Source: Opisthorchis felineus
Taxonomy: Eukaryota > Platyhelminthes > Trematoda > Opisthorchiida > Opisthorchiidae
NCBI GenBank assembly: GCA_004794785.1
Contig: SJOL01013156.1
Location: 347,211-411,210, forward strand
Direction: 5' to 3'
Length of the DNA stretch: 64,000 nucleotides
Part shown: positions 14,654-28,506 of the stretch, piece by piece
How the letters are laid out: every line of letters starts with the position of its first letter
How positions within the stretch are numbered: the first letter of the stretch is position 1
Made by a program: the position numbers and the translations under genes
The notes under the pieces: generated by a model
Told to the model about the DNA's origin: nothing
Database searches by the model: none
What the model saw: the letters and a program-made list of their open reading frames with translations, nothing else

Positions 14654-16440
14654 CTCAACCAGAAATTGTATAGAGAAATACCCGCTGATTCTCAAACCAG
14701 CCCCTCCAGTTTGATCTTCGCACTACAGTAAAACTGAATAGCCTTTTGAAATGAACGTGAATTTCAATTTCACAGACATTTTCTTGCGTGCATTAGTTCC
14801 TAGTCAAGCGGATAGTTCAACATGAACCCCAGTCTTGAGGTCAAAGGGTGCATCAAAAGAGTTCAGTTTGTGCCAATAAATATTTATTTCACTGTTCAAA
14901 AGAAATCTATTCTGAACCCATCCACGTTGGTATGCCCTGATACGTACGTCTTAGCAACTTTGGGCGTTGCCCCAAACACCAATGGGTTCGAGATACACGA
15001 CATGCTATTGTCTTTCTAAAAGAAGAACAAGAATCCAATGAAGACGGTGAATTTGAGTGACCTCCACGTACATATACGTGCGTTTCTGGCTGCGCATTTG
15101 TGCGTGTGTATGTGCATTCTGGGCTATTGTCATTTCTCATGTCCTATCTAGTTCCATCGACGTGTGCCAGTTCCACGCCTCCGGAAGACAATACAACGTG
15201 CGCGTTGCGGTCCAGTTCCCACGCGACTCTTACGTGTTGAGTTTGTATTGTTCTCACGAAAGAATTGATTGGACAGGAGCCTAACTTTCGGCAGATAAGA
15301 CTAGAGAAATGTGGTGACACCGCTAGAGCGACTAATGAAATTGTTATTCCCTGACTGTCAACTTATTTCCCGCATGGAAAGCAAGTTCCAAACCCAGCAA
15401 CAGAACAGTGGAAGAAACGCGATGGTTGTTCACAACTGGACTGCTTCATGTACGTTAGAGGGATTTGTGAAGAATGGTAGAAAACGGTCAAGCGCCTAAT
15501 GGTCAAGCAAATTTATCTCGCTTACTAAAGCAGTGGAATTGTTTTGGTCAGCACATTTTATCGAAACTGTGCTCAACAGTCTACTACCAACGAGATATGA
15601 AATGTCTTTAATTACCTTGTGGTAAGTCACACGAATTGGGAGTAGGACAGACATAGAAGGGTGCTAAATGATTTTCTGTCTTATGCTTATGGATCAATAT
15701 ATACTTTGTTTGAAGTGGCCAACTGACTTGCTGTTGGCGTGACAAAGGGCGATAGGCGTATTGAACTGTTATCTGAACAAGTGTATTCAGCGCCACTATC
15801 CCTCCGATTCTAGCAAACTCACAGGAAACCGCATTTCCGAGTGGTGACTGAGGAATCCACTGAGAAGCTTCACTTCTCCGGGGTGTAGCTTGACCGGTAT
15901 GCGTCTTTAATGCCAGTTAGTTTTATGCCCGAGGAAGCACCAGTGGTAGCACCATTGCCTGTATCCTTTATTATTTATCAAGGATTTGCGACTATTAAAA
16001 AGTTGGTTGCACTGAAAAATAATATTCACAGTTGTTTTCCAACCTGACTTATGTATGATTCTCCAAATGAAATTTATCGGCCAAACAAGCAACAAAGTTG
16101 CTTTAGTGAACATGATTAACCACCATTAGGATGCATAATATACTTTGAATTGGCTATTATTCAAGGGTTATCCGAAAAATGTGTACTGATCGTGATTATC
16201 GACGAAAATACGAAAGTCCCGGAGAATTGTTATCTTTTCCACGGAATCAGTTTAGCGCTCTTCAGAAATGCCTTAACTGGCAACTCAAAGACAGGATCGA
16301 AAGCATTTTCCACCTAAGCACAATGTAGCCTTTTTGCTACCGTGCTAACACGGTTGTTAGGCCTGATTTATTAAAAGCATACAACTTATAGGTACGGAGT
16401 CCATCGACCAGATATCAAGATATTCATAGCCGAGCAAACC

Positions 16441-17135
16441 GTGCATCATATCATACCCCATAAGATAGCCATCATCCAGTCGGAATATATGTTTCTTCAC
16501 AAAATATTTCAAGCTTTATGCAAAGAAACATGCACTAGCACTAACTTTTCGTCACAAGTTGCATCACGTGATACTAAGGTTAGGATATCCATTCTACCCG
16601 GGCTCACAAAGTATTTCGAGGAGCGGCTACAAAATCTTACCGCGGAAAGCTTGACAGATGAAGTCAGGGAACCGAAGTTATCAATATTAGTGCCCAGACT
16701 GCGCAGCCTATCTAGGCTTGAATTGTCAAAAATCGTTGTACATATCTCTCCTAAACTTACAAGGAGGTGGTTTTATTCTAGCGAAAATCAACGAATTTGG
16801 ATAACAAAATCAGTTCCCGAAGGCATTGCGGCAGCCAAAGTTGATCACTGGAATTGTCTGTCGTCTTTCCAACAGTATTAGACAACAACAAGATCTAATA
16901 CTGTTTGGTAAAGATGCCAAGCTATTCCTTACACGTCCGCCGATCATTTTTATATGCTCAATCCTCCCAGAAACTCTTATTGCTCCTTGGACCCCCGAGT
17001 TTTGGTACAGCGTTTTTGTTGGTGCGAATTTTATTGGTCGTTTCAATCGTACTAACGACTTTTTTCGCTGACCATTTAACTATCAACTATTTTTCCCTCG
17101 CCCTGTCCCACAGTTCACTTTCTGGGTGTAATTAA
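16441..17135 (+). other. Overlapping ORFs of unclear status
   Basis: A 146-residue open frame (16441-16881) with ILPGLTKYFEERLQNL and ISPKLTRRWFYSSENQ, followed by overlapping frames to 17135, one hydrophobic (LLLLLGPPSFGTAFLLVRIL). A 12-pair hairpin (16871-16882 with 16894-16905) sits at the end of the first frame. It could be a decayed gene or element; no family is recognised. Confidence 0.25.
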
Positions 17136-18162
17136 AAAAAATCACTTACAGTTGTTGTTTGGGCATGAAAAGTTCATGATGTTCCATCTCTTCGTTTCTG
17201 AGGAGCACCTCACTCTGTAAGTCTGGATTAGACCTCACATTAATTGACTCAGACGACCTTCAAAAAACGAAAATGTTTCAGGGAAATATGAAATGCGAAA
17301 TTTTGAAGGAATAATCTACCAATGTGAACATGTACTGGGCGAGATTGTAAGCTATTTATGTCTTACCTTACACAAAAATTAGACTGAAGTATTAGCATCA
17401 GGCCTAAAATTGCTAATACCGCGCAATTAAGACTTACCAACTGTAAAAAAGAAGTACACCTAAACAATCTATACCGTTAGGCAAAATAACCAGTGGTCAA
17501 GTTACCTACTACCCTTCAACATCTCAAAACAGGCCCGGTGAACGCCCACTGCACTTATCAACGCACCTCATTCTATCTTAAGGGCTTACTCACCAAGGTT
17601 CTAACACGTCCAGGTAGGAATATCCGATTGATACTCAGGAACACAAACAATCACGTTGACAACACGTCTAACTTTTTATGCTACGCAACGGAGTGTCATA
17701 AGACGGACGAGAAGAACTGGATTGTTCACAAAAGAAAAGTACCTCAATGACTGAGAAACCGAAGGTGCATTAGGCAGAAAGACCCTGAACGCTTGGGACC
17801 CGCAGAAACATCAGTACCTCAATTAAATGAATTCCCTAATATACACTGTCCCGGATATGACTTATTCACACTGACCATGCAGTAGACCATTTGCGACTCA
17901 CGCTACCCGAATTTATATACAGACATTGTGTACGTGCATAGTTCACAGACCGCTTTCGATTTAATCGACTCGATTTGGCAAAGAACTATAATTGACTTGT
18001 GTAATTCGAGCTGTGATGCTGGAATCTACTTCGCTATGTCTACCATGCACCCGTAGTACACAGTTAAAGTTCAGTGGTACTACTCATGAGCAATAAAAGC
18101 TAGTTGCATGGGTTCACCACTTCGACCTCCTTTAGCCATCTTCTTTACGGGTAGTTCCCCTT

Positions 18163-18363
18163 TTAATCTGACTCTAAATCAGTTTCAAATAGGTTGACGC
18201 CAGGATGATATTTATCTGTGGTCACCGGCTCCCAGTAGACTACTGATGGGTGCCTCATACAGCCCAACAGCACATATCCGTCTGTTGATTCACTGAGAAA
18301 CAATGGTCTGTAAGCTGCCTTCATTCCCTGGGCTTGAGTCACAAAATGAACATCGAACCCCAC
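18163..18363 (-). CDS. Possible exon of an unrecognised gene
   Basis: An open frame of 66 residues with FVTQAQGMKAAYRPLFLS and YVLLGCMRHPSVVYWEPVTT. It looks coding but lacks a convincing acceptor at its upstream edge. It shares strand with the candidates at 14443, 20489 and 22391, so these could belong to one large gene. Confidence 0.22.
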   Translation of the reverse strand: MGFDVHFVTQAQGMKAAYRPLFLSESTDGYVLLGCMRHPSVVYWEPVTTDKYHPGVNLFETDLESD

Positions 18364-19002
18364 GAAAAATTAAAATGGACAGGTTAGTACAATAACACTA
18401 GCAGCTTTATTGCCAGAGCACACAAACGAAGCTTAGTTAGCTAACTGGTAAATATGATTGGAAGCATTCGCTCTCCTGATATTCTAGACAAAACCTTGAT
18501 AGAAAGCATATGCAGCCACAACCCGTAACAGAAACATAGCTCACCGTCTACCAGAAGTTAGTGCTTCAGAGTAAATGACATTTTGGATAAAGCAGTCATA
18601 TCAAAGAATCTTTAATGTTGCTGAACTAAGGGTTTTGCTTTATGGTTCACCATTGCTCAGTTAGAATCTCAGAGACAAGTCATCCTTCCTCAGCTCAGCT
18701 CCAACTCAAGGTAGTTCACTGGAAATCCCATGGTTCGAACCCAACCTCGTTTTTGTCAGCCCTCCTATCCAGACCCGGGCAACACAACAGTGTCTCAGAT
18801 CTCGTACTTTCATTCAGTTGCAAGGCCGGTATTCATCAAAAGGCTGTCACGGGCGAATTTATTGTCTATCAAGTAAACTACGGCAAATTTTCGATCTGAT
18901 CTGATGACCTAACAACACGTTTATTTTGTACAGTTGACGGAAGCCCACATTCGTTATGATGATAATCAAGCTTCCTTGTAACCTGTTGAACAATTTAAAA
19001 TA

Positions 19003-19143
19003 CGTCCAACTTGGGTTCAAATAGAACATAAGGTTAACCGAAACTCGGGGACTGCGCCTGCCTGATGAACCCCAAGAAGGGCGAAACCGTTCGTGGGATG
19101 CCGAAGAATTTTCAGCAACCTTGTGGAAAGTTTCCTTCATGAA
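19003..19143 (+). repeat. Partial hammerhead-repeat copy
   Basis: It spans the GTCCAACTTGGGTTC block through the ribozyme and the CAGCAACCTTGTG tail. The ribozyme core CTGATGA (19062-19068) and GAAA (19083-19086) are kept. The first pair of stem II (A opposite C) and the second pair of stem III (C opposite U) are lost, so activity is doubtful. Confidence 0.7.
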
Positions 19144-20488
19144 ATACGTCCTGTTTTTAAAACGCGGTTGAAAAGCGGCGGGACGAGTCACGTAAGTTAC
19201 TCCTCCAAAGAGGGCTGTCTCCTCGGCGAAAGTGTGTTCCAGTGTTTTTCAAAGGATCCATGATGAAAGGACCTCAAGAAATTCAGGTAATGTTCTAATT
19301 GCTAATAGGATAATTGGATATGATCTTTGATAATATATACTAAGTCACTTTAAGGGGTTATTACAGAGGTCATCAATTATTTAAAATGAGTACTGAAAAT
19401 CTCGCTGCTCATATTCTCTTGAAGCTCAGATCGTATGTGCAGCTCCACGTGCGTACATAAAATACATAAGGTTTTTTGAATCTGAAAGCAAGATTTTGTA
19501 CTTCGTATATGTCATTCTTGTATCAGAAACAAGAAAGTAATTCGAATTTCAACTGAGTTTACCTTCTACAACAGGTCGTGTAATTGGTGTATTCAATGAG
19601 GATCACTTTTCGAATGGTACAAGATCGGGCTGCCGGAGCTGAACAGGGGTGCTTTTCTAACAAGGCAAAATACTGAAGTCCTGTACCGCTCAGATATACA
19701 ACCCATTATATCTGTGATAGCTCAAAATAGCCTCTAACCTACACTCAGTACAGGTGTAACGGTGTATACTACTGATGAAGCATGTGGGTAGTCTACGGTC
19801 TGGTGTCCAAGCTCCACCCCGCATCTGATGGAACGCGAAAGTTATTACGGAAATTATGGAACCGCTTTTCAGCGTTCATTTACTATTGTTTAACAGTCAG
19901 TGAAAGCCCAAGAAAGTTCAAGAGGACGCTTGAGATTGCTCACTTTTCAAAAGGTCTGTGCACATGAGATATTTATTTTCGTGTCGATTGGCTTGCAACT
20001 GCTTAGTTCGTGTTTGCTACTAAGCAGCTTCGCAGCAAAGGGCTCTCTTTCTTTCACAGGTACTAGATAAGGTGTACGAATGCGTTACCTAAGAAGGAGC
20101 TGCGTGGTCGCACTCAGCCCACACGAGCAGTCGAGGATTGAAAAAGCATGCTAAACTGGCGGGGAACGTACTTCCTGCTGATTGAACTAGTCTACCCTCA
20201 GCTAATATTCGCAGTCCAGAAATTCCCTAAAGGCAAAAAATCTCCACCCAATTGTGCAATAAACACAAGCTCATCGATAAACTCGCAAGTAATGGGGATA
20301 TATTGCCCTGGACGAATATGCGGTGATTTATGGTCACAGATTGTACTTCAACCTTTGGAACGATGTGGCTAAGGTTAAAGTGACTTTGATTCTTCTTATC
20401 CCTGGTGCTGTGTGACACACAGAGAAGCAGCAAAAAATAATACGGCTGATTACAGCTGATTCCAACAGCAAAACATTTCAACACCTAC

Positions 20489-20741
20489 CTTGAAAAAACT
20501 TGTAGTATGTGCTCAGTTTAGGCAGCTTTGGACAGTGAATTTCATACCCATGTAGAATATTACTTCCATAGCCAACTGCATTTGAGCTTGAACTGGAAAA
20601 CTTGAGTGTAACTGACAAGGACTCAAGGTTTTGACAGAAGCTTTTAGCTGAGTTAAGTGAGGTCCTCTGTAATGATGGATACTGCAAGAATCCTATGGCC
20701 TCAGGATTCGGACCACGTGTAATGCGTCGGTAGCTAAAGTT
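20489..20741 (-). CDS. Possible exon of an unrecognised gene
   Basis: An acceptor GTGTTTATACAG and a very good donor CAAG/GTAGGT enclose 84 codons starting NFSYRRITRGPNPEAIGFL and ending LSTYYKFFQ. A Ser-rich stretch LKFSSSSSNAVGYGS with GYEIHC is faintly CUB-like, but this is not enough for a call. Confidence 0.35.
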
Positions 20742-21119
20742 CTGTATAAACACCAGGTTAAAAACACTGACCAAAATGCAGCAGGCGAAGCTGAAATCCA
20801 TGAGCTGCGATCAATTTCACTGGAAATAGAATAGACCTTCTGCGACACATATGGATAGTGGCTCTGGCAAAAAGACAGGCCTAAATAAGCCCTCGTTGCT
20901 GCCGTCGTCGCGTTCTGAAAGCAAGCGGTCCTTTGCCTAAGATCATGTGGCTGTTTTTTCACTTACGAACCACATGAAGCTAGTTGCAAAATAGCCGAGC
21001 TTGCCAAAGCACATGTGAGACAAACACCACAGGTATGTGTTCGCGTTAAACCCTGGTTTTATTATCACTGGGCCGCAGAGCCTGCTTCAGACATACTATT
21101 TACAATTCGCGACATTTGG

Positions 21120-21320
21120 AGAACAAGGTTTTATTAGATTGTTCGCCAGCTGGCAATTGTTCAGTTCACCGAACTTGGCAATTGACTTGCAAACGTTTCG
21201 TTACCAGACAAAGAGACATCATCAGTGCGCAGTTGGGTGAGCATTGATGATGCCTTCTCGTATGGTGACGAAACGTTTGCGAGTCACTCACCAAGCACGG
21301 AGATCAACAGACAACTGATC
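21120..21320. repeat. Related foldback-element copy
   Basis: GCAAACGTTTCGTTACCA (21189-21206) pairs with TGGTGACGAAACGTTTGC (21262-21279) with one mismatch. The flank ACGGAGATCAACAGACAACTGATCAA resembles the arms of the 38893-39061 element. Confidence 0.55.
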
Positions 21321-22390
21321 AACAGCGAATAAACTCACCCTAGCTACCAAAAGTTTGACACATTGGCAAGGCTTCATCTCCCAAAGTGATCAGAGTTGTT
21401 CTTAGGTATTCTTTGTGTTATAGACAAACTACGCAGGCACCCCTTTCGGAAAGTTACAACTACCATACCCGTAACTTACGGATCATACTTTTTTGGGTAC
21501 AAAAGCTTTTGTGGTGACTGAGATGACCGCAGCAGACACGCACATAAAGGTAAGTTAAATTATACTTCGTGTGTCAGTTGAATTGCGATTAGCCTATAGT
21601 CAACGTTCCGTCGTTCTACAGAAATCTGGCTACCTTTTGACTCTAAGGGTATAAAGTACAACACATAACTGTTGTAAGATTACCCTGTCTTAAGAAAATT
21701 TGTAACTAACGTTTTCCTGAAAATTCTATCACCATAAATCAAGGGTTCGTAAATTTCAAAAAAACACTTCTTGATTACTGGCTTCTTCCAATACGGACTA
21801 CCGCAAAAAATACACATAAGCATGTCCTCCTGGACTTGCCTTCAAACACAAATTCTTTCTAAAACAAGTATTGCGTATTCTGTGATTCCTCCGGTCGATC
21901 GCTAAAGAATGTTCGGTCAGCTAGTCGTACTAGGATTGCAAATCTCGTCATTAGTTTGGTGTTCCCTCGCCAACTTATTCGACAGACGCACCGGTTGAGT
22001 CTAACTTGCAAACGAGTATCCCTCGTCCGAAACCTGTTACAGTGGGCTTGACCGTTTACTTTCGCACCTCAGGTAAAGATGTACGGATTAGTTAACTATC
22101 TAACCCTTCGGCGGTGTGTTTCCATCTTGCTTTGCTACTACTCTACCGTCTTGCTTGGACAGATGGGAATGAGACTTACAATATGATTACGGTCAACTAC
22201 AAGATTGGCGTTTATAGTATTCGAAAAGCCTTCACTATCGGAAGAAATTGTCTGTATAAAGCGTCCTAGGAAACTTTTCGCCACTTGTTTAAAATTGGCA
22301 GCCTGACAACAACTCTTCATTCTGTAGCTTTCACATGTTATTAGATTATAATTTCTTCAGCACTAATTTATCCGTCCTTCGAGTGAATAC

Positions 22391-22518
22391 CTGCATTCCA
22401 CCCGATTGTTCTGGCAACCAGTTCATAATTTTCAACGAATTCTGTCAAATTCGGCCAAAAAGAGAGATCCTTCCCATTTTCTTGGCTTGTGGTGGTCCAA
22501 GCCACGTTGATGTGTTTT
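22391..22518 (-). CDS. Possible exon of an unrecognised gene
   Basis: The 42 codons are bounded by ATAG and by a GCAG/GTATTC donor and include NVAWTTTSQENGKDLSFWPN and EFVENYELVARTIGWNA. The composition looks coding, but no family is recognised. A second open stretch (22180-22319) with a GTAAGT donor lies just downstream on the same strand, but its acceptor phases do not join directly to this one. Confidence 0.3.
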
Positions 22519-24831
22519 CTATAATGGCAGTTGGAATGACAAACGTAGTAAAACTTAAAATCAGAAAACAAGCTTGTTTTTGCCGGAAAACCTGCTCGGT
22601 CCGCTCGCAGACGCGACGCGACTCTAATTACGTCTGATCACTGGGCCACTCGAGTTTTGCCCAAAGTTTACTACAGACTGAGCAACCAAGCAATAATCCA
22701 CAGTCAGAAACGGCGAATCGCCAAGATATTCCTACTACACTTTGCCTCGAAAATCTTTGACATGTGGTTGAGACCATGTCTGTATGTCTGCACCGTGTGA
22801 CGAACATTTTCTACCTAGATTCCCGCCTGGACTTTTGTTGTTGGAGGGAAACTCGGAACGTGAAGCACAGATCGTCTCACCCCAGCTACGCTCAGACTGC
22901 TCACGGGATGCACGGAAGAAGCCCACAGAGTCCGGGCGAAGACTGTAACGAAAGAGTGTTTCACCCATATCAGGTCAGAAACACCCACTTTGAATTCCGT
23001 CTGCGCCAAGTTCCTCCTACACTCTAGTTGTAGAAGTGGCAAACGATCAAGATCCTCTTGGGTCAAAAGCTTCAGCCCAAGTACGTACAATCTTCCTTGA
23101 GAACCTTAGACTGTTTTCCTTAAACCATACCTTTCCTCCTTAAACAGTGCTGATAAAATTGCATGAAATTTTACACTTCTCACCGCGTTGCTGGTTATTC
23201 ATTCATTACTGTTTATTGCAGTTTTTGGGGGTTGCTGAAAAAAGATTATATGGTGATTAAATGACTGCAATCCGTTTTTATAATCTTCTTGATGGATAGC
23301 TTAAGTGAAAGACGTATTAATGTCTGTACACTGTTTGATGACGTTTTCCGCAGGTGACCTTTATATGTGATCAGCTGCTCACAGAAACGCTGCTTGCTCA
23401 TCACTAATGTCAGTTATACTCAGATCACCTATAGTACTTTAGCTCGTTCAACTGCTGATCTCAGAGATTTTCTACAGAGACGATAGCCTGGACCCAATAC
23501 TGTTTGATTCGTTCTCCCCCGTCTAACTTTGTTATTTCTTCAGGTGTAATTACTTTTGCGGTCTTCGTGTACAGGTCTACGCTTTTCAGGCATGCCATGT
23601 AGCTCAGGTGAATCGGTCTATTTCAATAATCCGCCACCATTGAGGGATTTTTCTAGTGTTGTCATATTCTGATTGTCTCAAGAACAACTGTTTGTCATTG
23701 GGCCTGAAAAAAACTGAGCGTTAGTTAAAATTAACACACCCATCAGAACCAGTAAGTCAGTCAGGTTAAAGTATAGGAAATATACATTTTACACTATTTG
23801 AACCGACCGTGTGTGAAGTGCTCCTCATACTTCTAGTCTACCAATACTACCTCGCCCTAATATTTTTAAGCTCCTGCGAAAATTTTACGCTTCTTTCTCG
23901 CAGCCCCGACGCTAATTGCAGGTGGCTCAGATATATAGCGATCTCTCCGGTAAATAACCTTTCAGGAGCGATTCTGAATTAAGATTACTTTAGTACGGTC
24001 TTGCGAAGCTGAGCTTGGAAAAGAAGTCATTTGAGAGACCATACGACAGACGCTAAACATGTCCGCCGTAAGCCAATTCCCTTCACAGTTAAAAACAGGA
24101 CGAAAAACTTATGCGCCGGTACCCATCATAAATTTGACTAACCATATTACAACCAAGTTTGTTGCCTAGGTATCTATGGCCTGTGAAAAGTTATATACGT
24201 CTGCATGGTGATACTCCCCTGGTTCCCTGCAGGAAAGACCACTTAAGGGGAACAACGAAGGTGATCTGTCGTGGACAAGCCCCAGCGGTTTTAGAAGCTT
24301 CAAAGTATCAACCAAAAGCAGTTCTCTTTTACCAACTTATTCTAAAGTCACCGTTCATGTTACCTCACCTAACGAGTACATAATGATACATCTTATCATT
24401 TGAACGATTTCAACATGATTTGTCCACCTGGACGTTCTACTCGATCCTAGGATATCGAAGGAATACCATCCCATGAGTCCACAAAAAACAGCTTATGGAG
24501 ATACACTAACCACTAACCAGACACCTGAAAAGCAACCAGTCCTATCATCTCCGTAAGATCCACTTGCACCTCTCTGGTGAGACCACGTCAACAACAAACC
24601 AAAACTGACCCTACCAAAAAGACACTTCATCGGAGAGATCATCACTCAACAGTGACTATTTTTAGCCGATCACTTCATGCAGGTTCTTAGGGAAACAGCA
24701 AATTATTGAAGCACGCTTTAAGAATCCTTCTTTGTCAGTTACAACAAATTTACGATCATCATTTGGAATCACGCGCATTTTTGTCCACGTAATTCTTCAT
24801 GTCCAAGCTAACCGCAACCTATATCTTATCT

Positions 24832-24900
24832 TTACGCAATGTACTACTCATAAGGTTGCTGAAAATTCTTCGGCAACCTTATGAGTAGTACATTGCGTAA
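24832..24900. repeat. 28-base perfect palindrome at an inverted repeat junction
   Basis: Positions 24832-24859 are the exact reverse complement of 24873-24900, with a 13-base loop. The arms are the CAGCAACCTTATGAGTAGTA tail of the hammerhead repeat and its reverse, so two copies meet tail to tail here. Confidence 0.8.
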
Positions 24901-25057
24901 GATTACATGCATCGCGATATCTCGAATATCGTAGCAACTGGAACATGAGGCGGCCTGATGCAGCACATTCAGTTGCATGGAAACATCACAAACGAGAGAT
25001 TCAGCTGGGTTCCAGGTGAGTCTCTCGCAAAACCAAATTGATTTGCAAGTGAGTGTA
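24861..25057 (+). repeat. Hammerhead-repeat copy with palindromic junction
   Basis: Nearly identical to the first part of the 38271-38577 copy for about 150 bases. It lacks the ribozyme. Its left edge runs into an inverted piece of the same repeat (24832-24900). Confidence 0.75.
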
Positions 25058-25948
25058 TTTCTTGTATATCTTATCTTGTTTCAAGGCAATAACTTAACAT
25101 TTTATGTGCTAATAAGTTGGATTTCTGTCAAACAATCTAGCATGTTTTTGAAGTGCGCTGTAGCAAGTGTCGGAGCCGATTTAGTTGACGGATTCTCACA
25201 GTTCATGCCTAAGTAAAGCGCATCCAGTTACGAGGTATTAGGTGGTGTGGAAGATAGACTTTCGACGTACTGACCGGTGTTCAAGTTCGGGTTGGATCAA
25301 ACTGTGTCTATTAAATACGGTAAGCAAGCAAATAGCCAAAAGTATTTTTGTTATTTCCACAGAATACAGAAACAGTGATGAATGTGGCAAAAATGATAAT
25401 GGTTGGAGCATTGCAAGCGATATTCTAAGTGGACAACCAGCTGTTTGACACATGGAAAAACAGATTTCCATGGACATCAACCCACTGACTGGAAGTGGAT
25501 TGATGGTGAACCCAAAATTGCGTCGAGTAGATCAAAGCTCCTGTTGTACAACTCTGGATTCGTCCTCGGAAGCCATATTCCAGTATTCGCCCAACCTAGC
25601 ACCGCAAAACCACCGATGCCATGTTCAAGATGTAAAAAGAACCATGTTAGACCGTCATCTTCAGTGGAACAAACCTCGGTGGACGAAATATTACCCATGT
25701 GAGGATGAATCTGTTAAAACTAAGTAAATGTCACCGAGTCACAAGCTTTCTCATTCTAGCCTACTTCAATAAACACTCAGCGGAATCTACTTGAATAACA
25801 GTTCCTCTGTGAAATAAGTAGTTTATCGGTAAGGTTCAATCCGCCCGAATGATATCACACCTCCAGCCTCTAGTATGTTTTTCAGGATATTGTTTCTGGT
25901 ATCTGCTAAGCTCTGGAGAAGTTTTGCGCAGAGTCTACAAGCTATGGA

Positions 25949-26258
25949 ATGCTGCTTATGTGATTTCTACAGACGGAGGAGCCGTACGTCCTTTTTAGGA
26001 TTCTCTGTGGTTCGGATTTCCAGTGGAGATGATGACCCATCTGGGCAATGGAAGGCAATCCTAGAGAAAATCGGATAACTGTTGGTATACAAACGATGTT
26101 TGAATGCTGCTTATGTGATTTCTACAGACGGAGGAGCCGTACGTCCTTTTTAGGATTCTCTGTGGTTCGGATTTCTAGTAGAGATGATGACCCATCTGGG
26201 CAATGGAAGGCAATCCTAGAGAAAATCGGATAACTGTTGGTATACAAACGATGTTTGA
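25949..26258 (+). repeat. 155-base tandem duplication
   Basis: Two adjacent copies of a 155-base unit, starting at about 25949 and 26104, differ at only a few bases (TTCCAGTGGAG against TTCTAGTAGAG). A third copy begins at about 26259 and is lost within a few bases. The period is not a multiple of three. No product is recognised in the unit. Confidence 0.85.
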
Positions 26259-26259
26259 A

Positions 26260-28091
26260 TGATGCATTTGTCATATACACTGGCCACAACAATGTTTACA
26301 ACCACGTGGCACCTCCAGAAAGGCTACTTGTCACCTTAAAAGCTTTAACCCCATTGAACGAAAAGGGGCTCTGGTAAAGACCCTTCTCCACAGACTATCG
26401 TATTGTTACACCTGGAACATCCCACATGAGTTGCGATTCCTCGGACGCCTTGGCTGGGATTTGCTATCCGTTGGGATCCATAGAGAAATACTTTGGCCCC
26501 CAATCCAAGTGCCATACCATTTTAACTGTTCCAAAAAAGCCAGTCCGCTTATCGTTATTGTTCAGAGGGAGTAAATTGTCGTCCCTGATTAAGCGCAGTC
26601 GAACGTACCTACATTACCGTTCAATTGGCTCTTTTTCAACAAACTACTAGCACCCTAATACGATCGAATATACCCACTTGCCTCGCGCGTCAAACCCAAC
26701 TAGGTCTATCAATTCGACTGTATTTGTGGAGATAGATAGTCGATAGAGCCGGGAGGCACCTTGAGACACGAACAGCCGACCACGTACCGAAGTGGCATAT
26801 CAGAGCAGTCGCTCTGTCTCAAATCTGTCATTTCCTACATAGAGGTCACGTCGTACACTCAACAACAGCTCGTAAAGTGTTTTTTTCAGTCCAATCACAG
26901 ACAACTCAGAATTGCTAAGGCAGCTCGAGTACATCATTTTACTTCTCTATTGTGCACACATAGGCAAATAACTAACGACTCGTCTTTAATCCATTTACCA
27001 CATGTATACTTTTTGCCATTTATTTAACTTTGCCCTATTATGTAACTGTACTGAACCACTGCATTCACCCATAGCAGTGAATGGCGCATTTGACACGCTT
27101 TTATCTGTCTACAACCTAGTTGACTTCAAGTGCTCTGCCATCAACCGATCTAACCATTCATGCCAAGCCTCGAGAATACTGCCACCCTTAGAGGACCACT
27201 AAGCTTACTATCGTAGGTGTGACTCTTGATGGGAAATGTAAACGAGTTGACTGGAATGTTTGTACATAGACGTCATAGACATAGACGTACATCAGATGAC
27301 TTTTACAACCTGAAGAAGTTTGTGCTGATGCCAAAACCCAGACACATTTGAAATGAGGGCTATTCAGGATGAGTTGTACTTTATTCATACCGGTCGAGGG
27401 GAACCGGATATTTTGCTGATCGTATTTTTTGCTAGCTCTCACAATTGCTGGTGTAATTCTTCCACAACCTGGTTGAATCCTAAATAGTACCCTTAAAGGC
27501 TGTCCATCCATCGGTAGAGACTAATATGCTTTTTTCGTACTGGTCTATATGTAATTGAATTGCTGTGTTGTTCATTGTTTTGCTCGCTGCAAGGACGTAC
27601 TGCCGGTTGGAGCTGCCAAGTTTAAGAATGATAAATACAAGTCTCCCCATCCATATCCCGTTAATGGTTTGATCTTACAAGCGATGCAACGTTTATGAGG
27701 CCCCAAGTAACACAACATAAATGCAGTGCTCTCTACTTCTTAGTGCAATCTTTGGGATGAATAGCTCATAATTTACTTATAAGAAACAATGATTAGATTC
27801 CAGTCAAGACCAGTTAACAAATTGTGTGAGCACAAGTAAATTCAGAAGAGTGGTTGTTAGCGTACTGATCGCCTTCACGACAGGACGATTTTTGTCGATG
27901 CCATGTGCTTTTCGATTCTGACCGCTGAGTGATGCTGGGAAAGTTACAGAACGCACCGCTGAAGCCCTGTGAGCAGAAAGGTAAGCAGTCACGGCACACT
28001 CAATACAATGCACAACCAGAAGGAGGAAACCGTTGAAATAAACTGACTGTTACACTATAAAGTCTCGACCATCTTCAGCAGTGCCCGTAAT
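26260..28091. other. No gene recognised
   Basis: A plus-strand frame at 26426-26650 and a minus-strand frame at 27188-27511 are open but match nothing. No promoter for the H3 pseudogene was recognised. Confidence 0.55.
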
Positions 28092-28451
<360 letters not shown>

Positions 28452-28490
28452 GAGTTTTCCTTATGGGAGATCCACTGAGAACGATACCAA

Positions 28491-28506
28491 GGCCCTCTTT
28501 AGGGCC
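28491..28506 (+). promoter_or_regulatory. Histone mRNA 3' stem-loop
   Basis: GGCCCTCTTTAGGGCC forms a six-pair stem with a four-base loop, 40 bases after the H3 stop codon, flanked by CAA and ACTT. This is the form and position of the stem-loop that replaces the poly(A) tail in replication-dependent histone mRNAs. Its presence argues for a copy of a genomic histone gene, not of a polyadenylated message. Confidence 0.8.
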
